NCBI GenBank assembly: GCA_905221605.1
Contig: CAJNDS010000499.1
Coordinates: 22,501-60,000, forward strand
Direction of reading: 5' to 3'
DNA length: 37,500 nt
Source: Symbiodinium natans
Lineage: Eukaryota > Sar > Dinophyceae > Suessiales > Symbiodiniaceae
The position numbers were made by a program, and so were the translations under genes. Positions 1 to 8,700 of this stretch are shown here, one piece after another. The notes below the pieces were generated by a model that was not told the origin of the DNA, searched no databases, and saw only the letters and a list, made by a program, of their open reading frames with translations. Position 1 is the stretch's first letter. Every line of letters starts with the position of its first letter.

Positions 1-135
1 TGTGAACACAGTGTAGGGTGCGCGCTGCGCAGAGCCTCGCGGACTCCGCTGGCGGTCTGCCAGGGGTGTCCGCGCATGCGGCAATCCCGGCTTCCGCACC
101 TGAGAGGATGTTTTACTGCAGGATAGTTCAGGCCA
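1..135. repeat. Dispersed repeat R1, copy 1
   Basis: This stretch aligns by eye with 25149-25285 in the same orientation. Both share a GCTGCGCAGAG start, a GC-rich palindromic middle (CCGC...GCGG blocks), then a TCCGCACCT block and a GGCCAGCCAC block. The copies differ at many positions, so they are old. The middle contains an exact hairpin-family core in reverse orientation (39-49) but without paired flanks. No coding potential was seen. It may be a fragment of a larger non-autonomous element. Confidence 0.6.
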
Positions 136-276
136 GCCACGACCCTATGTTGAAGTTAGGGCGGGTTGCAGAAAACTAATCAATGTTTCGCACTGCTAGA
201 CGTTGGCGGTGTCTTTTTCCCTGCGCACCAAACTGCATTGTGGATCTGGGTAGTCAGCTTTGAGGACGGCTAGAGC

Positions 277-336
277 TGCCAGTGGGACTGTGTCCCAGGT
301 CCGGGTTCGCTGTGCAAACCTGAGGACTGTGTTGAG
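277..336. repeat. Dispersed repeat R2, copy 1
   Basis: About 60 bases nearly identical to 30218-30277 in the same orientation, with a more diverged relative at 26930-26985. The shared core reads GGACTGTGTCCCAGGTCC, then TTCGCTGTGCAAACCTGAGG. A second short match (CAGAGC[G/A]TTCCGGTA) follows about 60 bases later in copies 1 and 3, so the homologous block is longer than the well-conserved part. Function unknown. Confidence 0.7.
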
Positions 337-503
337 CTGAGTGAAAACAAGTAAGCTCTGTCTTGAAGAGAGAGATTGACTCCAGGCTTGACAGAGCGTT
401 CCGGTAGGCCTGTTGCCACAAACCTAGAGAGCTCAATCAAGAACTACAGTTGGTGAAGCCAACATTGACGGCGTGATGCCAATGTTGGTTAGAATACAGC
501 TTT

Positions 504-1201
504 GTCTTTAAGTTTTCACAATGATTCCCAATCTATTCCAAATTATGTTCAATAAAGAATCTAGATCACATAAACTCTGTACGAGGACGCTCCCTTCTTT
601 TTTCCACGGTCAGGGGTCAATCAAAAGCGAGGCGTTCGAAGAGTGAAGAGTTCTTTCGAAGGTTTTCGGTTGGAGCACCCAGCATGTATGCGTTGAGATG
701 CGCACTGGCTGTTTAGGTGCATGTTACCGATTTGCCCCAACACGCATAACCCCCCCCCCCAAATCGGTAAAGAAAACTCCGAGGGTGGGAGGGCGGGTGA
801 AAAAGTTTAGCATAGCTCAGCACTAGCATTGTCCATGTCTGCGTACATCATGGACTGCCCTGCAATGTGTGCTAGTGCGAAACGAGCCATGCTGAGAGAA
901 CGGCGCGGCGTATTATTCTCAACATCAATCTACAAATCACCGGTATATCCCAACTTCAGGGGCCTCAAGATGTAGTCTAGCTGGGAGACTACATTTGGCT
1001 GCCTGTTCAGGTGCAACATGGGATTTCAAACACATACAGTCCGGATCACAAGGGTGCCTCCAGTGGTCTGCGAAGCACCTTTAAACGGCATGAACGTGTG
1101 CGGAGTTCGAAACTAAGTTTGGAAAGATTTTGGAATCATTGCTCAGCTAAGGCGGCTGCTATGAAAACAGAAAGACAACTTTGTCGCTTCGCGAAGACGC
1201 C
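504..1201. repeat. 698-bp tandem unit, copy 1
   Basis: First of two complete direct repeats with an exact 698-base period; the third copy is cut short. The unit starts GTCTTTAAG and ends GAAGACGCC. Inside it are a 10-bp inverted repeat around a run of 11 C (about 725-771), a segment (800-944) matching the 5' coding part of the recombinase gene at 22986-23130 in inverted orientation, a 9-bp hairpin (970-994), and a segment (944-1201) repeated at 23949-24204. An 80-codon frame opens at 1011 with no family resemblance that I can see. Copies 1 and 2 differ by very few bases, so the duplication is recent. Confidence 0.9.
970..994. repeat. Perfect 9-bp stem hairpin inside the tandem unit
   Basis: ATGTAGTCT and AGACTACAT flank a 7-base loop AGCTGGG. 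It recurs 698 bases later and again near 23970, where the stem is kept although two bases just upstream are lost. This is compatible with a terminal or recombination structure of the element, but no function is shown. Confidence 0.7.
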
Positions 1202-1899
1202 GTCTTTAAGTTTTCACAATGATTCCCAATCTATTCCAAATTATGTTCAATAAAGAATCTAGATCACATAAACTCTGTACGAGGACGCTCCCTTCTTTTT
1301 TCCACGGTCAGGGGTCAATCAAAAGCGAGGCGTTCGAAGAGTGAAGAGTTCTTTCGAAGGTTTTCGGTTGGAGCACCCAGCATGTATGCGTTGAGATGCG
1401 CACTGGCTGTTTAGGTGCATGTTACCGATTTGCCCCAACACGCATAACCCCCCCCCCCAAATCGGTAAAGAAAACTCCGAGGGTGGGAGGGCGGGTGAAA
1501 AAGTTTAGCATAGCTCAGCACTAGCATTGTCCATGTCTGCGTACATCATGGACTGCCCTGCAATGTGTGCTAGTGCGAAACGAGCCATGCTGAGAGAATG
1601 GCGCGGCGTATTATTCTCAACATCAATCTACAAATCACCGGTATATCCCAACTTCAGGGGCCTCAAGATGTAGTCTAGCTGGGAGACTACATTTGGCTGC
1701 CTGTTCAGGTGCAACATGGGATTTCAAACACATACAGTCCGGATCACAAGGGTGCCTCCAGTGGTCTGCGAAGCACCTTTAAACGGCATGAACGTGTGCG
1801 GAGTTCGAAACTAAGTTTGGAAAGATTTTGGAATCATTGCTCAGCTAAGGCGGCTGCTATGAAAACAGAAAGACAACTTTGTCGCTTCGCGAAGACGCC
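1202..1899. repeat. 698-bp tandem unit, copy 2
   Basis: Second complete unit, adjacent to copy 1 with no spacer. One visible substitution against copy 1 lies in the recombinase-like segment (GAATGGCG here, GAACGGCG in copy 1). The same short open frame (1709-1951) crosses into copy 3. Confidence 0.9.
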
Positions 1900-2150
1900 G
1901 TCTTTAAGTTTTCACAATGATTCCCAATCTATTCCAAATTATGTTCAATAAAGAATCTAGATCACATAAACTCTGTACGAGGACGCTCCCTTCTTTTTTC
2001 CACGGTCAGGGGTCAATCAAAAGCGAGGCGTTCGAAGAGTGAAGAGTTCTTTCGAAGGTTTTCGGTTGGAGCACCCAGCATGTATGCGTTGAGATGCGCA
2101 CTGGCTGTTTAGGTGCATGTTACCGATTTGCCCCAACACGCATAACCCCC
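1900..2150. repeat. 698-bp tandem unit, partial copy 3
   Basis: The first 251 bases of the unit. It stops inside the C run: only five C remain before unrelated sequence starts at 2151. The array therefore ends in the loop of the unit's 10-bp inverted repeat. Confidence 0.85.
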
Positions 2151-2376
2151 TTTAAAAGTGACCGTAACTATTTGAGGAGTTTGCAGGGTATCTGTACAGT
2201 AGCCATGCAGTCTCACGACCTTTGACCAGGGCTGCTGTCTCCGCAACCAGTCCTCTGCTCGGAGCATCGTTTTTTTTCATTCATTCGCATCAACTGTGGC
2301 AGTTGTCATGCGGGCGAGTGTGAGCTAGTCACCCCTCTCTGCTGGAGGGTTCGCCGGTGTGAGGCAGATAAACCCT

Positions 2377-2401
2377 GCTGTGCCCCGTGGAGCCCGACAG
2401 C
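2377..2401. repeat. Palindrome pair, member 1
   Basis: GCTGT and ACAGC arms enclose 15 bases that end in GAGCCCG. A sister element lies 73 bases further on. The arm-15-arm geometry equals that of the hairpin family in the neighbouring coding block, and the interior resembles a shifted, decayed version of its core. Confidence 0.55.
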
Positions 2402-2449
2402 AAAGTTGTACAATCCTAGAAAGATAAATACTGCCTTTGGCAGCCGCAA

Positions 2450-2476
2450 AGCTGTGCTCCTCAGAGCCCGACAGCT
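2450..2476. repeat. Palindrome pair, member 2
   Basis: AGCTGT and ACAGCT arms enclose 15 bases ending in GAGCCCG, as in 2377-2401. The stem is one base pair longer than in member 1 and both stems are intact. Confidence 0.55.
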
Positions 2477-2689
2477 GAGGTGTCACAGCTGGGAACTAAC
2501 AAGTGAAGCTAACAAGCAAAACTGTACAGTAGATATCATGAGGGCCAGCTTGTCTACAGCCTATGTCCACTCCTTGTCAGAGTGTCGACTCACAAGGCGA
2601 GGAGACCTCAGGCCTTGTTGTACTGAGTGTAGAGAGTTAGCCTCTCATGTTTGAGAGCTTGAGAATCATGAATGTTCTGTGTACACCAG

Positions 2690-2713
2690 TGGGGAGTGGA
2701 GGCCACTTTCCCA
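2690..2713 (-). repeat. Hairpin-family member, core GTGGAGGCCAC
   Basis: Core at 2696-2706 (written on the plus strand) with flanking TGGG and CCCA. It lies just outside the stop codon of the giant ORF, so this copy is not translated. Confidence 0.6.
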
Positions 2714-2720
2714 AGTAGAG

Positions 2721-5700
2721 TCACACATGGCTATTGATGCGGTATGCAAGCAAGTAGCAGTTTGTAAGAATGGCCTGTCGTGTGGCATCCGTCCCTGGCG
2801 TGGCGGCCTGGCCGTCGTCATGTACGAGGTGGCAGGACCAAATATCCTCAGTGTCACCAGGAAAGTAGAATGCCTGATAGTGCCCGGCCGTTACCACCTT
2901 GCCTATATGCATGACCCCTCCGCATAGCTTGTACGGGGTGTTGACAACGTCACCGGCATGTCCAGTGAAGGTGGGAACTGTGAGATGTTTGTGCATTTCA
3001 ATCCTCTGCCGCGTTTTCCTAATGCCTCCGGCTGACTGGACAAATCGTCCGATCTGGAGGATGAGAAGTTCGGGGGGTCTAGTTAAGGCATGTGGCGGGT
3101 CTTGTGTATGCCAAGCTGTTACAGCATCCTGTATTCTGAAGGGGTGTTGGACCACCAGTCTTATGTGTGGACAGTTGAACTGCTCATCCAGGATTTCATA
3201 TACCCCTGCTTGTGGGCGTCTAGCTTCCCATCCCCCCTTGAGTGCCACGCAGTCCGTGCGGTTGCAAAGGTGCTGCAGAAACTCAGCTGCGTCATGCTGT
3301 CGCGTGGGCTTCTGCCATCCTGGCCATATGAAGTTCCATGCCGGGTGTCTGGCAATATTCAGGTGCTGGTTGGATCTTGAGGCCTGTACGATGGCCCCAT
3401 TGACTTCGCCCAGACCTGATATAAAAGCATCATGGGACCGAGCATAGTGCAGCATGTGAATCACTGCGTTGGCATAGCAAAGGTTATGTGGATTAGTTAG
3501 TGCGAGTGATCTAGCATGAGGTTCATTGGTTATACGATCGCGGGTGCGCCATGCCAATAAAGAGCCCTCCACTTTTGTCCCCGCGCCCGCAGTCCCATGT
3601 TTCCCCCTTGACGGGATGCCTACTTGACCCTGTTTCGGTGTACTCTTCACTGGTTGTTCAGTGGTCGCACTCACCGAATGCCCCAAAGCCCCATCCATGC
3701 TGCCTTTGTCCTTGTTCTTAGTGCAAGCCGGATCATTCAGAGTGCTACGGGGTTTTTTCGCTGACATGGCATGGACGGGGGCTGAAAAGAAATTGCGGAT
3801 GCCTGTCTGCAGTTGCTCCTTCTCAGTCTCTTTTTGACTGAGCATGGGGCGCGGAGTCCGCTTTCCCCCGAATTTCTCTTGCTTGCTGTTTAGATCTGCA
3901 GTCTCTCGAGCTCCTTGGTGAGCGTCGTCTTGCCCACTCGCTCCCGTCTCAAGCGTAGACCGATCAGCTTGCCCGCGCAGTTGTTTGCCAAGAGGTCCAG
4001 GTCGTGGTAAACGGCGGCCGCCTGTTGATGGACGGTGAGTGTCAGGACCATGGTGATCACTTCCGCCTGCAGGTCCGGCTTCAGTGGTCGTAGGCTTTGG
4101 AATCGGTGCACCGTGTTGTCCTTGGCGGTGTTTGTGATGAGCTGGTTGACTGCCTTTTTTGCGTCCTCGTGAGTGAGGTTGTCCCGACTTGATGGTAGCG
4201 CCTTTTTCTGTACCGGATTCCACTCGTTGTAGATCCACTGGAGCGGAGACCGCGTTGCCCATCCTGCTGTTTCTGCTACCTGTAGTACCTTGGCGTCGGA
4301 CTCGATTTTCTCGAGGCGTGCTTTCCATTCCATGAGTAGTACTCCCCATAGCGTGGCCCTCAGCGAGGTGTTGACCGTGCCTTCCTCGAACTTTGTGTTC
4401 CATGTTGCGCTGGCCTGGATCAACATGGAGACAATTCCGTGGTTCGTCGTGTCCAGGAAGAACACGTAGCTCCGGTCTGCCTCCAAGATCGTCAGTTGGT
4501 GCTCGTGTCTGAGTGCTGTTTTGACCAAGGTTTTCAAGGCCGTTCTCACCGTCTCCTCGTCCAGCGACTCCAGGTCCATCATCAACTCGTCTTCTGCGTC
4601 CTGGTCCCGATCCCGTTTTGCCTTGGGAGCTGCCTTGCCTGCGCCCTTGCCCATGCCCTTTCGATACTTTTGCGGCGTCCCTTGCGGCAGTCTGTGTCTG
4701 ACGGACGCTTGTCTCTGTGGTGTAGGCGTCGTCGCCAGTGGTGAGCTGAGGCCCCACACTGCCGCCATCTGTTGCTCCGGCGTGGTCTCCACTGACGTGG
4801 AGGTCATGGTACAGGCAGAGCTGCAGCAAAGGGAGGCACTTTCGTCTGTGTTCTCGAGCAGACTTTGGGAAGTGGACATTGCACCAGCAGCAAGGTCGCG
4901 CAACGTGTGCTTGTAGCAGTGTTTCGGATTGAGCTAGACTCTGGACAAGCTGTTTCTGAGAGTCATGCCGCTGCGCCATGTGTCGTCGCCAGTGTTGGAT
5001 GTCTTGCACCTGTTCACCGCATAGGAGACATCGTGTCTTGGCAAGCATGGACATGTGCTGTATGTGCAGTTGCATCTCATCCTGAGTAGGTGATTTGAGG
5101 TAAATCGCAACGTCCATCCCTGGGTGTGGTACAGGCCATACTGCAGGGAGCTGGGTCTCAGGTGAAGCGGAGGCCGCCTGTCTGCTGGTCCTTGCAAGTA
5201 TCAGCTGAAAAAGAACTGGGCATTGAGAGCAATGCCGATCTGAGCCGTGCACCATTCTGTCACACCACTCACATGTATGGTCCCTTTTGAAGAGGTGCTT
5301 GAAGGCCTGGCATGAAGTGTGTATGTCTGAGGTGATATGCCGTGCAAGATTCGTATGCACTCTCTGGATATGCGTTTTAATCATGCCGGCATCAGCGATC
5401 CAGCGGCCACAGAAACCGCAGTGCTGTTTGAGGTAGGTTTTGTGTAATGCTGCTTGGGTGCATATTCCCTCATGACTTTGAAGCAATGCCAGTGTCACTT
5501 CGTTTTGCAGGAGCGTGCTCTCCTCAGTCGTGGTGTTCCGTGGTTCGTGTTGCCGCTCTTTAGGGTCAACAGGGGTATGTGGGGTGTCGATCTTGTGTGG
5601 AACAGGCCCTGTTTCTTTAACAGTCTTCGTATCCTGCTGGCTATTGTTGTTCGAGTCGCTGAGCTGTTTGGTGTGCCAACCGCATACATTTTGCATGATG

Positions 5701-8700
5701 TGCCCTTTTAATGCACCCCAGTCATACAGCTTCAGAAGACAGTGTTTGCATTGTGGCATGCCCGCAACAGAATGTTGTTCGGGTTTGTAGTCAATACTGA
5801 GTTTGTTGGCTTGAATCTGTCCGTGTCTGAGCGCCTGGTGTTGCCTAAGGGCTTTTTGGGTCGGGTAGTATAGGCCACATATGGAGCAGGGATGTTGGCT
5901 AGAGCTGGAGAGTTCCACCAGCGTCACAGTGCGTTGTTCCACAGCATGGCTGGCAAGTTGTTTGTGTAGCATTTGCCAATACTCAAAGGTCTTAGTTTCG
6001 CACGTGGCAGGATCGCCTCGTCCTTGTTGCATAGCATCAAGTTTGCGCGCAATGCGTTCCGTCAGCATGTGTACAGGATCCTTCAGGTTGTAGGTTTCTC
6101 TCAGCGTCTGATTACTCACCTTTGTGAGGTGAGCTGGCATGCCTGTGACCGCTCTGAGTTGGCGGTGAAACCACGCCCTCAGCTTAGTTATCATTTGGCC
6201 AGAGAAAGGAGTAGTCAGCAGACCATAAAGCGCACTGTTTACCACGCAAGCCTGCCAAACCCGTACTCTGTAGTGCCTGGACAATCCCTTGCGTGATCTG
6301 ATGCTTTTGCGAAGTTGCGTAACTTTCGCCTCAGCTTCAGCAAGCCTAAAGTCAAGTGTATGGCCGGTGCCCTCTTTCAGTGTGAGCTTGGTGCCAAGGT
6401 AAGTGATGGATTCACACATCGGTATGAGATGTGTTTGTGCTCCATCTTGTAGTTTCCAATGCGCCTGGTTGCGAACTATAACCGTGCGGCTTTTGACAAA
6501 TTTTTCAAGTTGCGCTCCCTGGACCCGAATGACCAAACTGGATTTATCCGGATTAACCTTGAGCCCGTATGTTTCCAACATGTGAAAAAGTGCCACTATC
6601 GTCTCCTCCATTTGCTTGGCATCATCCACCGTTTTGAGAAGCCAATGGCCTAAATGGTCATCGGCGAACAACGTGAATGGAAGCTGCAGCGGCGTTTGAC
6701 CAGCGGGAGTAAGATCCCAGAGTAACTGAGACGACAGCACGGCCCATAGGGCTGGTGCTAGTCGACATCCCTGGCGAATTCCTTGCGTCGTGCAGATGTC
6801 TGTCCGGTGAAATTTATCCCTGACCTGGTAAGCAGCCTGCTCGTGGATGGCGGTGACGGTAGATCTAAGGTCAGCATCAACCTGGTGGAGCGCCAACGCT
6901 CTATCTAGTTTTGCACGGTTGACACGATCAAAAGCTTGGCTGAGGTCGACTGACAGGAGGCACCCTCCTGATTCGCCTTTGACCTGTCCAGTTTCTTTGC
7001 GCTGTCTCGTCAGGAACCTATTCCCACCCAAGGCCTTAAGACCGTCCTTGATGTCATGTATGCATGCGTTGACCCTTGCCAGCGCATCCGACGTGTCCCG
7101 TGCCGGAAGGTATGCATACTGTGGAGTATGAGTAAGGTTGGCGCAGGCCTGCATCAGTAGCTGATTTTTGATGTGGCCTGCAAACGCCTTGCCATCCGGT
7201 CTGAGTAGGCCTATAGGTCTGAGAGCAGCTGCGGTGGATGGAGGCTTATGTGGTTTGGGAAGGAAACACAACTGAGGGTTCTTCCATGCATCAGGTAGTG
7301 CAGAGGTTACCGGCTGAAGTCCTTTGGCTATGCAGGCCATGGCTGGCGCCACAATTGTCGCGCAGGCCTTCCACGCTGTGGCCGGAGCGGAGTCCGCAGG
7401 CACGGCCTTGCCTATAGGAGTACATTTGAGCTGTGTCGTCCATTCACAGGCAGTCAAAGGCATGCTAAGCATCTGGCCTGGTCGAGTGGGAGATGCCGCC
7501 GGGGGAGCGAAGAGTTGTTTGCAGTGTTGGACAAGTGCTTGGTGTTCCTGGTGCAGAGACATGGGCGATCCATCCGGGTGCTTAAGCATGATCCTGGGCT
7601 TGGGCTTCCAGGGCAGGAGTCGCTTGACTGCACCATAGAGACGCTTCGTGTTATGCGTCTGAGCGGCCCTTTCAGCTTGCTGTAAGTGCCCCAGTGCTAT
7701 GGCCCGTTGATGCTGGAGATGATATTGCTTGCTCTGCCGTCCTGCCTTGTTGAAGAGGAGCACCCATTGCCATGTGCGAAGCACTCCTGACAGGGTGAAT
7801 GGCTTGCATCGCTGAAGATCCCTACGTCTCTGCCACATGTGGTAGACGCGGGCAGGCAGTGTGATGGTCGAGCCACCTACTTCGTCAGGGTGGGTCAACA
7901 GCTCTTTCCACGCAGCAAAGATGGCTTTGCACTGTGCTTTGGTTTGGCCTCGATTGGTGTGTGCTGATGTAGCTGTTGGGAAGAGGTCAGAGACCTCACG
8001 CAGTAATGTGTGATTGATGTGATCTGCAGTCAGTGGGAGGCCGTGGTTCAAGCTGTGATTTATCTCCAACTCCACTTTACTCTTTAATTGTGTGATTCGG
8101 TGATCCTTCTGGCGATACGCGTAGTCAAGGTCATGTCTCGAGTATTGTAGTTCCTGTTGCATTTTGGCCTTGGGCAAGTGGAAGTGCTTGATGATTCGGA
8201 CATCAGCAATGAGGGCCGAGTGTGTGAGCTCTTTCCACGCCCCAAAGGGTGCCTCTTGTTTGACTACTTGCTTCGCTCTGGTGTCAGCACTTGGTGCGCG
8301 CACAAGGATATAGTCAATCTGAGAGTTGCCCGTACGGGTGTGGTTGGTGCATGGGTCCTTCATATGCCAAGTGTTTAGAGCAACCAGGGCGTTGTCTTGT
8401 ATGAATCTTGGAAGTGTGAGTGGGTCAAGGGCTTGGTGATAGGCCGAGCGGTTCACGCGTGTCCCGATCAATCCGTTTACTGCGTGTACCTCTGAGTTAA
8501 AATCTCCCGCTAGAATCAGGGTGTCTCTTCTAGCCATGCCCTGTATTGTGGCAGTGCACTTATCGAGCAGGGTTTGTCGCCTCTGTTTGTTTTGTTCCGG
8601 ATCATCCGTGTGTATCCAAACATGTTGGTATATGTTAAGTGTTTCGATGGCTGCCTCTTTGTGGCATACCTTCACTCTTAGAACTCTGCCTGGGATTATC

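Larger units (their letters stand above)
2151..2720. other. Non-coding 3' flank of the left retroelement
   Basis: Lies downstream of the stop codon (2721-2723) of the minus-strand giant ORF, so it is probably its 3' untranslated region. It holds two related palindromes (2377-2401 and 2450-2476), an 8-base T run near 2268, and a hairpin-family member at 2690-2713. The short plus-strand frames here have no recognisable features. Confidence 0.5.

Noticed and set aside
1011-1951. 80-codon frames in the tandem units as a repeated small protein
   Set aside because: The frame runs out of the unit into the next copy, has no recognisable motif, and differs at its end in the 24 kb copy; openness alone is weak support.
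4243-5177. Hairpin cores at 4243-4253, 5167-5177 and, reversed, 4782-4792
   Set aside because: The 11-base cores match but the outer arms do not pair, so they were not counted as family members; they may be decayed copies.
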